The notes: generated by a model not told the origin, from the sequence alone. A stretch of DNA of 64,000 nt from Miscanthus floridulus (GCF_019320115.1 NC_089587.1:103819861-103883860); one strand, 5' to 3'; shown: positions 23,021 to 34,809, counted from the first letter of the stretch. Numbers and translations: made by a program.

Positions 23021-23879
23021 GCTCATACAGTATACACCCGCGGTCCCAGCGCACTCCCTCGCATTTGCTCCAGGCTCGGCCCCCGCCGATGTTAGGGCGG
23101 AGCCTGTGCTCGTGAACTGAACAGGAATAGGCAAGGACATGGGAAACCTCAAGAGAAGAGAGATCATGAACACAAGCACCGCCAGGACGAACCGAGGCTC
23201 AAGTGTGCCTTGGCTGCATTAGGGCCGCACCGCTTGCCGCACTGAGGCCCGCGCTTGCCTTTGCTACGTTGGGGTTGTGGCCAGGACGCCGGGGCCCCGC
23301 CAAGGCCCGCGTTTGCCATGGCCGCATCGAGGCCCGCACTTGCCTAATGATTAATTGTGGCTTTTTTGGATAAATGATTGCACAATTTATATAGATAAAA
23401 ATAGGAAATTGTTTATACGCCCAAACATATAATTTCCAATCCGACCTTTAGCTTCCGACCATATTTTGCTGCAGACAGATTTAAACTCAGGTCAGAAGGT
23501 TTTGACACAAGAAAAAATAACCAAGTAGAGCTACACTCAGTTCGTTGCTTGACTATTTTCTTGGATACATTGGGTAACAAATTTCCTAGCTATAATCTTT
23601 ACCCGAGTCAAAATATCAAACTATAGTGATAATTTTTTCCTTCCATTGCGATTTTACGCTATTCATTATTTGTCCCTATCAGTAACACATGTGGGGCCTC
23701 ACGTGTGATTGAGGCATTGATGAAAATAAGGGTCTGCAAAAGTTTTGATCTGCAAATCGATGGTTGGCCTTACATCGTCCAAGGTCAGGTTGCTTGAAAT
23801 AGGACACACCAAGTGAAGTGTACCTTGGTTTTTAATGCACTGCTCTGATACTGGTGCTTAAACTAATTCAGGTGTTCAA
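23021..23879. other. Intergenic, GC-rich 23030-23345, no gene called
   Basis: The GC-rich part repeats GAGGCCCGC.CTTGCC three times between about 23240 and 23345. The remainder is unremarkable AT-rich DNA. No open frame supports a gene. Confidence 0.45.
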
Positions 23880-24190
23880 CACTACTGGAAAGTGAAATTT
23901 CCCTGTCAGTACGAAACTGACAGGAAAATACGAAATATTGACAGAACATAAGCGTTAGAGATAGAAAAAGTGTCTGTGAGTGAACCAATTTCTCTTTAAG
24001 TAAAATTCTAGGCCACAAGGTCTAGAATTCCTTCGCACACCAGGTCTGGAATTCTATCCCTGTCACACGCTGATGACAAGACAAAATACATTTTCCGGTT
24101 TAGTAATGAATTCTCTATCGACCGTAAATAAAATGGTTTTCCTTGACAGTAAGCCCTTAGACATGAAAATTGTCCACACAGGTACCTCAT
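23880..24190. mobile_element. Left end of another CACTA family, right end not found
   Basis: CACTACTGGAAAGTG starts at 23880 and is followed by subterminal-type repeats CTGTCAGTACGAAACTGACAG, TTGACAG and CCTGTCAC to about 24190. These motifs differ from both other CACTA families in the window. No matching ..GTAGTG end is seen before the next elements, so it is either truncated or lacks a recognisable right end. The end coordinate is approximate. Confidence 0.5.
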
Positions 24191-24473
24191 TTATTTACAA
24201 ATTCGTGAAGTAACTCATACATGGTCATGGTACTCATTCATTTAGTACATGCAACAACTACATATATGAGACATGATTCCATAAAATTTTCAACTAGAAA
24301 ATAAATGTAACATCAGTCCACATGACTTACATACAAATAAGATGCCCACAATCAGCATCAACCGAAACCTAAATTAAGATGTTGATAGGTTTGTTGCCAA
24401 CACAGAAGTGACATGACTTCCTAAAAGCAAGTATTAGTTTCGCAACTCCACCATTACTTCCTACTCCCTCCGT

Positions 24474-24718
24474 CCCACAAAGAATTAATGCAATTCTAGC
24501 ACATCATGTTTTAGTATCTTAAGTTTGACCAATTATAGATAAAAAATTATTAACAATTATGATACTAAACAAATACCATTAGATTAAGTACAAAATGTAT
24601 TTTCATAATAAATTAATTTAGAGCCATAAATGTGAATATTATTTATTAGAAACTTGGTCAAACATAAACCATTTTAGATGGCACGCAACTCGTAGTTGCA
24701 TTCTTTTTGGGACAGAGG
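24474..24718. mobile_element. Stowaway-type MITE, 245 bp
   Basis: Flanked by TA at 24472-24473 and 24719-24720. The left end is CTCCCTCCGTCCCACAAAG. The right end TTTTTGGGACAGAGG is its degenerate inverse. Inner arms pair TTAATGCAATTCTAGC with the region around GTAGTTGCATTC. The ends are typical for grass Stowaway elements. Confidence 0.8.
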
Positions 24719-24798
24719 TAATAGTTGTTATGCCTTCCCAAAAGCTAGCATTAGCTTCTTGGTTCCACAATTCACTTCGGATTTTAGTTGAGCTCTCA

Positions 24799-25541
24799 CA
24801 CTACTACAGATATGTCATCACCGCTGCCTCGGAAATCATCATCATCGTCGATTTTGCATGTCACAGTGATAGTGGGCGTTGATCTGAATCAACACCACCG
24901 TCGGTTTGAAACGGCGTTGAAAACCTAAAAAACGACTGCACCCGCTGCTGCGCATTTGCGAGTCATCCACGCCCAACACCCATCGGCATTGTCACCTACC
25001 GATCTCGCGTCGTCGCCCACCAAGCTCAAGCCTGCACCCGCCTACGATGTCGGCAGTCGTCCACGCCGTCACCACTGAGTTGTCACATAGATCCAGTACG
25101 CGCCTCGCCAGTGACACTGCTAGGCCATGGAGGAGGGGTCGACCTGGATCTACAGCGCCAGCTGAGGGGGGAGGGGTGGTGAGTGGCGAATCTGCAACGC
25201 CGACATAGGAGGAGTGCCGACAAATGGGAGGGAGGAGAGGTGCAACAGCTGCTATGGGGGAGGAGGGGCGCGAGCCTAGGAGTGAGGAGAGAGAGAGAGA
25301 GAGAGGGGCAAATGGGTGAGCAAGGAGAGAGAGGTGGCAACGGGTTGGGTTAGGGTTTTCATGTATATATACTTGGGGCCAATTTTCATAGCTAGTTTGT
25401 GGCTCGAACCGACACTGAAAATCATTATCACCGCCATAGCCTCCGAGTCGTAATGAACCGGCGGTGATAATGTATCCCTGCTGGTTTAAATAGAACCAGC
25501 GGTGAAAGTAGGTTAGGGAAAAAATAATTTTTGTAATAGTG
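24799..25541. mobile_element. Small non-autonomous CACTA element, 743 bp
   Basis: It begins CACTACTACAGATATG at 24799 and ends AATTTTTGTAATAGTG at 25541. Subterminal motifs of the GCGGTGAT / ATCACCGC type occur near both ends. Flanking triplets are TCA on the left and TCG on the right, a one-mismatch target duplication. The interior is GC-rich with a GAGAGA run at 25280-25305. A 196-codon minus-strand frame (24992-25582) runs through the end of the element and is probably not a gene. Confidence 0.7.
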
Positions 25542-25699
25542 TCGAGTTCATTCTTTGCTTGCCTCGTTGATGGCCATCGCACTAGCTAGCATCCACCGGC
25601 TACAGCTCACAGCACCATGAAGAGAAAAAGACCACTTTGGTTAGTTGAACAAAGTCATGGTGTTGATAGCATGCACTCTTTGAATTTTTCGATATGGTA

Positions 25700-25918
25700 C
25701 TTCCTCTGTCTTTGAGTAAATCAATTTCTAAATTTGTCTAAAGTCAAACACTTAATGTTTGATCGAATTTATAGAAAGAAGTACAAATATTTGTGATACC
25801 AAATGAATATATTATGAAAATAAAGTTTATGATGTATCTAATGATACTAATTTGGTATCATATAAATCTTAGCACTCTTTTCTATAGATTCGGTTGATTT
25901 AGTCATGGACGGAGGAAG
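25700..25918. mobile_element. Stowaway-type MITE, 219 bp
   Basis: Flanked by TA (25698-25699 and 25919-25920). The left end CTTCCTCTGTCTTTGAGTAA pairs with the right end TTAGTCATGGACGGAGGAAG. The interior carries CTAAAGTCAAACACTTAATG-type phrases common to grass Stowaway elements. Confidence 0.8.
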
Positions 25919-26271
25919 TATTATATTAGTGGATACAAAAAAAGGCACTTACAAGAGCTTTGCTCGGAGGAACCAAACAATGTCTTCTGCCGTTGGTTCC
26001 ATTCCTCTATGTTCAGACGCTGCCACCATCCTGCACAATATAAAAATGAATAAGAATGTCTATTTCAACATATAATCACATTAGTCGAGTAATATAAGTG
26101 CCAAAGAAAATGAACAAATATGAACTTTGGTCTCATTTTCACCAAATATAATCGCATGTCCAAAATAACCAGGTTTTAAGTTATCACTTCCAATAGTTGA
26201 AGACTTGAAGGATCATACTAACTAAAATAAATAATACATGTTCAATTCAACATGATAAAATTTAAATGATA

Positions 26272-26415
26272 TTCCTTCCATTCCAAAATCACCGTAAATC
26301 ATTCTGACTATTCTAGATACTTAGTTTTTGTTACCCACTTAGATATGCATATATAGATATATAGTAAAAACTATGAATATATAAAAGGCACAACGACAAC
26401 TTAGAAGGGAGAGAG
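26272..26415. mobile_element. Stowaway-type MITE, 144 bp, degenerate ends
   Basis: TA at 26270-26271 and 26416-26417. The left end TTCCTTCCATTCCAAAATC is matched imperfectly by the inverse of ACTTAGAAGGGAGAGAG. The interior contains the TAGATATATAGTAAAAACTAT motif also seen in the element at 14354-14483. Confidence 0.65.
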
Positions 26416-26440
26416 TACATATTTTATTCCGACCAATGTG

Positions 26441-26768
26441 GAGTTGACTTGAAAACCACCAGGAGATCGTATACGAATAGGAAAACCAGTAAACTTGTTC
26501 AAAATGTTGACCAAGACCAGTCTACTTGCTACTGATTTTTTGGGCCATATAATATTAAATGACTATGGAGTTCATTAAATGTTTTCCCTGAATTTTTCAA
26601 AATTTAACGGGAGGCTGACTTGAAAACCACCTGCAGGAGATCGTGTATACCAATAGGAAAGCCAGTAAACTTGTTCAAGATGTTGACCAAGACCGGTCCA
26701 GTTGCTACTATTTTTTTGCAATATAATACTCAATGGCTGCTCGGAGTTCACTAAATCTTTTCGCTTAA
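26441..26768. repeat. Tandem duplication of about 165 bp
   Basis: GAGTTGACTTGAAAACCACC at 26441 is repeated as GAGGCTGACTTGAAAACCACC at 26611. Both copies continue with AGGAGATCGT, CCAGTAAACTTGTTCAA, ATGTTGACCAAGACC and a 3' GAGTTCA.TAAAT phrase. Divergence is around 10% by eye. Non-coding. Confidence 0.85.
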
Positions 26769-27903
26769 ATTTATTTTATTATTCAACAGCTTTATTCTTC
26801 TAACGGTGGCCGGTGGGTGATAAGTGTGACCCGTCGCGCGATCCACGACCCGGTACCACCCTTCGTCTTTCTCCTCGCGCTCGCACTCGTCCTCACTCCA
26901 CCCCCGCCTCCTCCCTTGCCGCCCCTGGCCAGCGGCTGCATCGCTGCCGGCGTGCCGCCCGCCTCCCGCCTCCCGCCCCCGCCTCCACCATTGGTAGAGC
27001 TATATTCAAGGATGTGGGTGCGGCCGCACCCACGCAAATTTAAAATCACAGTTGAAAGAGTCAAATTTTCACCATATTTGCACCCTCATATTATAGATCA
27101 GTGCACCCCTTCGAATTTGCTCTAGCTCCGCTCCTAGCCTCTGCAACTCGACCCTGCCCTCCTCTAACCTCCACCGCGATGCACCTCCGTCGTAGTCATC
27201 CTCGCCCCGCCCCCACCACCGGCGGCCAGTGGCGAGACGCCTCGCCGCACCACCGACCTCCCGCCCCTGCCCCCTCGACCCCGCCCACCCTAAACCCTGA
27301 GCGCCAGCGAGCTCCGCCGTGACGCCCCCGCCACTAGCCCTGCCACGACGCCTCCGCCGCCAGCCCTACCCAACCACCGTCCCTCGCCACCACAGTGGGC
27401 AGCGCCCCCGCCTCCTCCCAAACCCCCTTCTAAGCCCGCCGGGGAATGGAACCCTAACCCCGCCACCGCCAGAACCCTAACTGCCGCCATCTTCTTCTTC
27501 GTCTCCGACGTGGGTGCGGGCGTGGTCGGGCGCGGGCATGGGCGGGAGGAAGAGCGTGGGAGGCAGAGGGAGACGCGAGCGGGGTTGCGCCGTCGTGCGA
27601 CCCGTCGCTTAATAAAATTTGCGGGGTGATATACCCATCAACGAGATATTTGTGTTGACTTTATTATTGGATCTTTCTGCTCAAGTATTTTAGTGCTCAT
27701 ATATAATCATAGGGATAGAACGTGCCTGTTTATAGCCAGTATATATGTCTGTGCTACAATTTTAAATAATATTTTTCCTATAGTAGGACCCATTACATGT
27801 GTTTACAGCTAAAATGTATAGGAGTGTGCGTTTATAGCGAGTATGTACGTCTGTGCTACAATTTTAAATATTTTTTTCCTTGCAGTGTGTTTATTCTCGC
27901 GTA
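26769..27903. other. GC-rich intergenic block, no assignable gene
   Basis: 26810-27610 is GC-rich with overlapping proline/arginine-rich frames on both strands and a repeated GACCCGTCGC phrase near each edge (about 26827 and 27598). A 110-bp AT-rich insert-like segment (26993-27110) interrupts it. The composition suggests a transposon-captured or promoter-proximal fragment, but no protein motif is visible. Confidence 0.4.
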
Positions 27904-28036
27904 CTTCCTCCGTTCTAAATTGTAAATCGTTCTAGCTTTTCTAAATACATAATGTTATTATACATCTAAATATATATTATGTCTAAATATATCGCAAAAG
28001 CTATTCCTATGTATCTAGAAAGTCAGAACCACTTAG
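27904..28036. mobile_element. Stowaway-type MITE, right end lost
   Basis: After TA at 27902-27903 it starts CTTCCTCCGTTCTAAATTG. The inner right arm (ATCTAGAAAGTCAGAACC) is present, but the expected terminal GGAGGAAG is replaced by the next element at about 28037. Confidence 0.65.
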
Positions 28037-28202
28037 ACCATGTTTAGTACAGCTCTCCTTCACTAGTATAGTAGTTTCTTATTTTGTCTTCACCTCCAGG
28101 AGCAGCTCCACAGTAGAGCTAAAACTGTTTTAATTGGGCCTGTTTGGCAGAGCTCCAACTCTGAAAAAACAGCTCCAGATCCACGGATCTGCGCAGCTCC
28201 AC

Positions 28203-28577
28203 TGTGGGGGTATGGCCCCCAAGACATGGGTTGCACCATCGGAGGTGGCCCGGCCCACAAGATCAAGGCGTGCACGGCGCTGCTCGCCGTCCACCGCAAG
28301 ACATTGTATAATACCAAATACGATACTTTACTTGTAACCGTGCCCCTCCAGAGTATATAAGGAGAGGCAGGGTCCTCTACTTGACATCATATATTCAATA
28401 CAATACACCAAAGACACAGGACGTAGGGTATTACGTCGATCAGACGGCCCGAACCTGTCTAAATCGCTGTCTCTGCGCCTTGTGTCACCATCCGGTTCCT
28501 GATCACGCGCACCCCCACCGACAAATCTACCATCGCGAGATACCCCTCGGTGGACTGCCGAGCATATTCTGTCGACA
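28203..28577 (+). repeat. LTR 1 (375 bp), 5' LTR of the first internal region
   Basis: It starts TGTGGGGGTATGGCCCCC and ends TCTGTCGACA, i.e. TG...CA. It contains a TATA box (TATATAAGG at 28354-28362). The same 375 bp recurs at 32332-32706. The primer-binding site follows two bases later. Confidence 0.85.
28354..28362 (+). promoter_or_regulatory. TATA box of LTR 1
   Basis: TATATAAGG in the context CTCCAGAGTATATAAGGAGAGG. The same context is conserved in the other LTR copies (about 32483, 36381, and inverted near 39780). Confidence 0.75.
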
Positions 28578-28579
28578 GT

Positions 28580-28597
28580 TGGCGCGCCAGGTAGGGG
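28580..28597 (+). promoter_or_regulatory. tRNA primer-binding site
   Basis: TGGCGCGCCAGGTAGGGG begins 2 bp after the LTR end. This is a common plant LTR-retrotransposon primer-binding site, complementary to a tRNA ending in CCA. It is repeated at 32709-32726 after LTR 2. Confidence 0.75.
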
Positions 28598-28827
28598 CGT
28601 GCGCTTGATCCATGGCGAGCCAGATGGACCTCAAATCAACAACGTGTTCTCGTCATCAATCTCGTGGAGATCCATCCCGGTCCACGACGACGATTCATCG
28701 CTGCTACACCAGCCCCTGCGACAGCAGATCCGATCTCGGAACCACCTCCGAGGTCGTCTTCACCAACAACTCGCCGCTGCTGTCCTCATCAGCCCTCGTC
28801 GACGACTCACCGCCGCTGCCCTCGGCG
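28598..28827 (+). other. Start of internal region 1, short gag-like leader frame
   Basis: An ATG at 28612 just after the primer-binding site opens a 124-codon serine-rich frame (MASQMDLKST...), conserved at 32741 and, inverted, at 42603. It runs straight into the 60-bp array. It has no recognisable gag motif. Confidence 0.4.
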
Positions 28828-29520
28828 GCCTTCGCCGACAGCCCTCGCCGACATCTTTCGCCGACGTCCCTCGCCGACGACTCGCCGCCGCCGCCCTCGG
28901 TGGCCTTCGCCGACAGCCCTCGCCGACATCTTTCGCCGACGTCCCTCGCTGTCGACTCGTCGTCACCGCTCGACGGCCTTGGCTGACATCTTTCGCCGAC
29001 GTCCCTCGCCATCGACTCATCGTCACCGCTCGACGGCCTTCGCCGACATCCTTCGCCGACGTCCCTCGCCGTCGACTCGTCGTCACGGCTCGGCGGCCTT
29101 TGCCGACATCTTTCGCCGACGTCCCTCGCCGTCGACTCATCGTCACCGCTCGGCGGCCTTCGCCGACATCCTTCGCCGACGTCCCTCGTCGTCGACTCAT
29201 CGTCACCGCTCGGCGGCCTTCGCCGACATCCTTCGCCGACGTCCCTCGCCGTTGACTCGTCGTCACCGCTCGACGGCCTTCGCCGACATCCTTCGCTGAC
29301 GTCCCTCGCCATCGACTCGTCGTCACCGCTCGATGGCCTTCGCCGACATCCTTCGCCGACGTCTCTCGCTGTCGACTCGTCGTCACCGCTCGGCGGACTT
29401 CGTCGACATCCTTCGTCGACGTGCCTCACCGTCGACTCGTCCTCACCGCTCGGTGGCCTTTGCCGACGGCCCTCGCCAACATCCTTCGCCGACGCCCCTC
29501 ACCGTTATCTCATCGTCATT
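28828..29520 (+). repeat. 60-bp minisatellite array A1
   Basis: About 11 units of exactly 60 bp run around the phrase TTCGCCGACGTCCCTCGCCG, then TCGACTCGTCGTCACCGCTC and GGCGGCCTTCGCCGACATCC, with point differences only. Because 60 is divisible by three, every frame on both strands tends to stay open, which produces 20-residue periodic frames (for example RRRPSPSTRRHRSAAFADIL). These look like by-products of the repeat, not established genes. Confidence 0.93.
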
Positions 29521-30330
29521 ACTCGGCGGCCCTCACCGACATCCCTCATCGCCGTCGAGCTGCAAGCGAGCTGCCCGCGTCGCCGACCAGATAACGCCAT
29601 ACGCCGCTGACCAGACATTCTGTCTAAAGCTAAGTCACGTTTTAATATTCTTCTAAATATTCTCCAATCTCCGTATATCGCCATAATGTTTCTCCGAACT
29701 GTTTTCTCCATGTTTGCTCTCCAAACGATTTTCTGAATCCTCGAACAGTCACGTTGATGCTCGGACGCCTCCAGAGATGGCCCTGTCTCCGGCTCCTCCC
29801 TACACGTGCTACGAGCTCCGCGCTCTGCATTATGGGTGGTCGGCAGTGGCTCCTTAGCGACGCCTATTCCTCCTACACGTGCATGGGCTCCGCGCTCGAC
29901 GTTATGGACTATGGGCTAGCTAGGGCTGGAGACTCAGCTACATACTAACTGGTCGGGCAGTTTATATTAAATATAAATATATTTTCACGCCAATTGATCG
30001 TCGAACTACATATGTCGTTTCATCACCATTGCTGATTTTTCTCCGTAGTTTATTTATTTTTACATCATGTACTACCCGTTCTACATGTTTGTATTGCAGG
30101 ATCATTGTCCAGGTGATCGGACCACCTGGTGCTCGGACTTCTCCACCGATCAACTGGTCGGACCACTTAGTTCATGGACTCCGTCGCCGACCAGTTGATT
30201 GAACTGTTCGCCGCTCGTGCTTCATCGCCAGCTACGCCGGTTACTCCTCAGCCCTCAGATTCTTCATGCTCGAGGACTAAGTGGGCACACTTCACCGCAC
30301 GGACGTCGTCAGCTACGTCAGTGCTCGGAC
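29521..30330 (+). other. Spacer between arrays in internal region 1
   Basis: Non-coding sequence conserved at 34061-34809 and inverted at 41136-41696. It contains phrases such as GGGCTCCGCGCTCGA, ACTAACTGGTCGGGC and TACTACCCGTTCTACATG, ending with an acceptor-like TTGTATTGCAG (30089-30099). Related phrases also occur at 36600-36760. Confidence 0.7.
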
Positions 30331-31990
30331 CTCGCCGCCCACGCCGAGGATTCCTCGGTGCTCGGACATCGCCACCTACGCTGGGGACTCCTCGGTGCTC
30401 GGACATCGACGCCTACGCCGGTGACTCCTCGGTGCTCGGACATCGCCAGCGACGTCGGGGACTCCTCGCTCCTCGGTGGTCGGTCATCGCCAGCGACGCC
30501 GGGGACTCCTTGCTCCTTGATGCTCGGTCATTGCCAGCGACACCGGGGACTCCTCGCTCCTCGGTGGTCGGTCATCACCAGCGACGCCGGAGACTCCTCG
30601 CTCCTCGGTGCTCGGTCATCGCCAGTGACGTCGGGGACTCCACGCTCCTCGGTGCTCGGACATCGCCAGCGACACCGAGGACTCCTCACTCCTCGGTGCT
30701 CGGTCATCGCCAGCGACGCCATGGACACCTCTCTCCTCAGTGCTCGGACATCGCCGCCTATGTCGGGGACTCCTCGCTCCTCGGTGCTTGGTCATCGCCA
30801 GTGACGCTGGGGACTCCTTGCTCCTTGGTGCTCGGACATCGCCAGCGACGCCGGGGACTCCTCGGTTATCGGACATCGCCGCCTACGCCGGAGACTCCAC
30901 GCTCCTTGGTGCTCGAACATCGCCAGCGACGCCGGGGACTCCTCGCTCCTCGGTGCTCGGTCATCGCCAGTGACGCCGGGGACTCTTCGCTCCTCGGTGC
31001 TCGAACATCGCCGCCTACGTCAGGGACTCCTCGCTCCTCGGTGCTCGGTCATCGCCAGTGACGCTGGGGACTCCTCGCTCCTCGGTGCTCGGACATCGCC
31101 AGCGACGCCGGGGACTCCTCTCTCCTCGGTGCTCGGACATCGCCGCCTACGCCGGAGACTCCACGCTCCTCGGTGCTCGAACATCGCCAGCGACGCCGGG
31201 GACTCCTCGCTCCTCGGTGCTCTATCATCGCCAGCGACGCCAGGGACTCCACGCTCCTCGGTGCTCGGTCATCGCTTGCGACGCCGGGGACTCCTCACTC
31301 CTCTGTGCTCGGTCATCGCCAGCGACGTCGGGGACTCCTCGCTCCTCGGTGCTCGGACATCACCAGCGATGCCGGGAACTCCTCGCTTCTCGGTGCTCGG
31401 TCATCGCTAGCGACGCTGGGGACTCCTCGCTCCTCGGTGCTCGGACATCGCTAGTGACGCCGGGGACTCCTCGCTCCTCGGTGCTCGGACATCGCCGCCT
31501 ACGCCGGAGACTCCACGCTCCTCGGTGCTCGAACATTGCCAGCGACACCGGGGACTCCTCGCTCCTCGGTGCTTGAACATCACCAGCGACGCTGGGGACT
31601 CCTCGCTCCTCGGTGCTCTATCATCGCCAGCGACGCCAGCGACTCCACGCTCCTCGGTGCTCGGTCATCGCCTGCGATGCCGGGGACTCCTCACTCCTCT
31701 GTGCTCGGTCATCGCCAGCGACGTCGGGGACTCCTCGCTCCTCGGTGCTCGGACATCACCAGCGACGCCGGGAACTCCTCGCTCCTCGGTGCTCGGTCAT
31801 CGTCAGCGACGCCGGGGACTCCTCGCTCCTCGGTGCTTGGACATCGCCAGCAACGTTGGGAACTCCTCGCTCCTCGGTGCTCGGTCATTGCCAGCGACGT
31901 CGGGGACTTCTCGCTCCTCGGTGCTTGGACATCGCCAGCGACGCCAGGGACTGCTCGCTCCTCGGTCATCGCCTGCGACATCAGGGACTC
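30331..31990 (+). repeat. 44-bp minisatellite array B1
   Basis: Roughly 35-38 units based on TCCTCGGTGCTCGGTCATCG, then CCAGCGACGCCGGGGACTCC and TCGC; some units are about 12 bp shorter. Spacing is 44 bp (31741, 31785, 31829). As 44 is not a multiple of three, translation cycles through three frames and repeats every 44 residues. Units alternate GGTCATCG and GGACATCG variants and CCAGCGAC versus CCGCCTAC variants, suggesting higher-order duplication. Confidence 0.93.
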
Positions 31991-32331
31991 CCTTGCTGCT
32001 CGGATCTTGCTACGTCTCGTCGGTGTGCTATCAAGCTGCTCCATGCTGTTCAGATCAGGGTGCTGATCTTGGGCAGCACGTCTGTGGTCTTGATACACGC
32101 ATGTCAGACGACGTCGGCAAGCTTTCAGACTTCTTTGACCCTGCTACAAGATTCATTCTTCATCTTCCAGCAGGCTCTGGGACTAAGTGGGCACACTTCA
32201 CCTTGCGGTGAATGTGCTTGTTCTCATCTCGAGGCTACGCCCGGGGACTGGCTGCCTGCTCGGCTAGTCTTCTACTTTATGACCCTGGCACCATGTGACT
32301 ATGTCACCTACTGTCAGGCTCGGGGACCAAC
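31991..32331 (+). other. 3' part of internal region 1 up to the LTR
   Basis: Non-coding, conserved at 35896-36229 and inverted at 39937-40254. It ends with GTCAGGCTCGGGGACCAAC immediately before LTR 2, the position expected for a polypurine tract, although purine purity is modest. Confidence 0.55.
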
Positions 32332-32706
32332 TATGGGGTATGGCCCCCAAGACATGGGCCGCACCATCAGAGGTGGCCCGGCCCACAAGATCAAGGCGTG
32401 CACGGCGCTGCTCGCCGTGCACCGCAAGACATTGTATAGTACCAAATAGGATACTTTACTTGTAACCCTGCCCCTCCAGAGTATATAAGGAGAGGCAGGG
32501 GTCCTCTACTTGACATCATGTATTCAATACAATACACCAAAGACACAGGACATAGGGTATTACGTCGATCAGACGGCCCGAACCTATCTAAATCACTGTC
32601 TCTGCGCCTTGTGTCACCATCCGGTTCCTGATCACGCACACCCCCACCGACATATCTACCATCGCGGGATACCCCTCGGTGGACTACCGAGCATATTCTG
32701 TCGACA
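32332..32706 (+). repeat. LTR 2 (375 bp), shared by two internal regions
   Basis: Same length and order as LTR 1 with scattered substitutions. The first bases read TATGGGGTATGG instead of TGTGGGGGTATGG. It is followed by a primer-binding site (32709-32726) and a second internal region, so it serves both as 3' LTR of the first and 5' LTR of the second. Confidence 0.85.
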
Positions 32707-32939
32707 GTTGGCGCGCCAGGTAGGGGTGTGCGCTTGATCCATGGCGAGCCAGATGGACCTCAAATCAACAATGCGTTCTCATCGTCAATCTCGTGGAGAT
32801 CCATCTCGGTCCACGACGACAATTCATCGCTGCTACACCAGCCCCTACGACAGCAGATCCGATCTCGGAACCACCTCTGAGGTCGTCTTCACCAACAACT
32901 CGCCACTGCTGCCCTCATCAGCCCTCGTTGATGACTCAC

Positions 32940-34060
32940 CACCGCTGCCCTCGGTGGCCTTCGCCGATAGCCCTCGTTGACATCTTTTGCCGATGTCCCT
33001 TGTCGACGACTCGCCGCCGCTGCCCTCGACAGCCATCGCCGACAGCCCTCGCCGACATCTTTCATCGATGTCCCTCGCTGTTGACTCATCGTCACTGCTC
33101 GATGGCCTTCGCTGACATCCTTCGCCGACGTCCCTCGCCGTCGACTCATCGTCACCGCTCGGCGGCCTTCGCCGACATCCTTCGCCGACGTCCCTCGCTG
33201 TCGACTCATCGTCACCACTCGGTGGCCTTCGCCAACATCTTTCGCCGACGTCCCACGCCGTCAACTCGTCATCACTGCTCGACGGCCTTTGCCGACCTCC
33301 TTTACCGACGTCCCTCGCTGTCGACTCATCGTCACCGCACGGCGGCCTTCACCGACATCCTTCACCGACGTCCCTCGCCGTCGACTCGTCGTCACCACTC
33401 AGCGGCCTTCGCCGATATCTTTCGCTGCCGTCCCTCACCGTCGACTCATCGTCACCGCTCGATGGCCTTCGCCGACATCCTTTGCCGATGTCCCTCGCCG
33501 TCGACTCGTCGTCACCGCTCGGCGGCCTTCGCCGACATCTTTCGCCGACGTCCCTCGTCGTCGACTCATCGTCACCGCTCGGTGGCCTTCACTGACATCT
33601 TTCGCCGACGTCCCTCATCGTCGACTCATTGTCACCGCTCGGCGGCCTTCGCCGACATCCTTCACCGATGTCCCTCGCCGTCGACTCGTTGTCACCGCTC
33701 CACAGCCTTCGCTGACATCCTTCGCCGACGTCTCTCACCGTCGACTCGTTGTCACTGCTCGGTGGCCTTCGCCGACATCCTTCGCCGACATCCCTCGCCG
33801 TCGACTCGTCCTCACCGCTCGGTGGCCTTTGCCGACGGTCCTCGCCGACATCCTTCGCCGACGTCTCTCACCGTCGACTCGTCGTCACCGCTCAGCGGCC
33901 TTCGCCGATGTCCCTCGCCATCGACTCGTCCTCACCGCTCGGTGGCCTTTGCCGATGGTCCTCGCCGACATCCTTCACCGACGCCCCTCACCGTTCTCTC
34001 ATCGTCATTACTCAGTGGCCCTCACCGACATCCCTCGTCACCGCCGAGCTGCAAGCGAGC
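32940..34060 (+). repeat. 60-bp minisatellite array A2
   Basis: About 17-18 units of the same 60-bp repeat as A1, in strict 60-bp register from about 32990 to 33840, then a partly rearranged end with a duplicated GCCGACGGTCCTCGCC segment. It keeps a 432-codon frame open through the array without any recognisable domain. Confidence 0.92.
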
Positions 34061-34809
34061 TGCCCGCGTCGCCGACCAGATAACACCATAAGCCGCTGAC
34101 TAGACATTCTGTCTAAAGCTAAGTTACGTTTTAATATTCTTCTAAATATTCTCCAATCTCCGTATATCGCCATAATGTTTCTCCAAACTGTTTTCTCTAT
34201 GTTTGCTCTCCGAATGATTTTTCGAACCCTCGAACAGTCACGTTGATGCTCGGACGCCTCTAGAGACGGCCCTGTCTCCGGCTCCTCCCAACACGTGCTA
34301 CGGGCACCGCGCTCTGCGTTATGGGTGGTCGGCAGCGGCTCCTTAGCGATGCCTATTCCTCCTACACGTGCACGGGCTCCGCGCTCGATGTTATGGACTA
34401 TGGGCTAGCTAGGGCTAGAGACTCAGCTACACACTAACTGGTCGGGCGGTTTATATTAAATATAAATATATTTTCATGCCAACTGATCGTCGAACTGCAT
34501 ACGTCGTTTCATCACCATTGCTAATTTTTCTCTAGAGTTTATTTATTTTTACATCATGTACTACCCGTTCTACATGTTTGTATTGCAGGATCATCGTCCA
34601 GGCGATCGGACCACCTGGTGCTTGGACTTCTCCACCGATTAACTGGTCGGACCGCTTGGTTCATGGACTCCATCGCTGACCAGTTGATCGGACTGTTCGC
34701 CACTCGTGCCTCATCGCCAGCTACGCCAATTACTCCTCGGCCCTTGGATTCTTCGTGCTCGAGGACTAAGTGGGCACACTTCACCGCACGGATGTCGTCA
34801 GCTACGTCG
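34061..34809 (+). other. Spacer between arrays in internal region 2
   Basis: Direct counterpart of 29521-30330 with scattered substitutions; non-coding. Confidence 0.7.

Noticed and set aside
26792..27490. Proline-rich frames on both strands as a possible host gene
   Set aside because: Overlapping frames, no splice-supported continuation and no motif; GC composition explains them.
28828..29520. Regular repeats considered as a CRISPR array
   Set aside because: Units are contiguous 60-bp direct repeats without unique spacers, in a plant retroelement.
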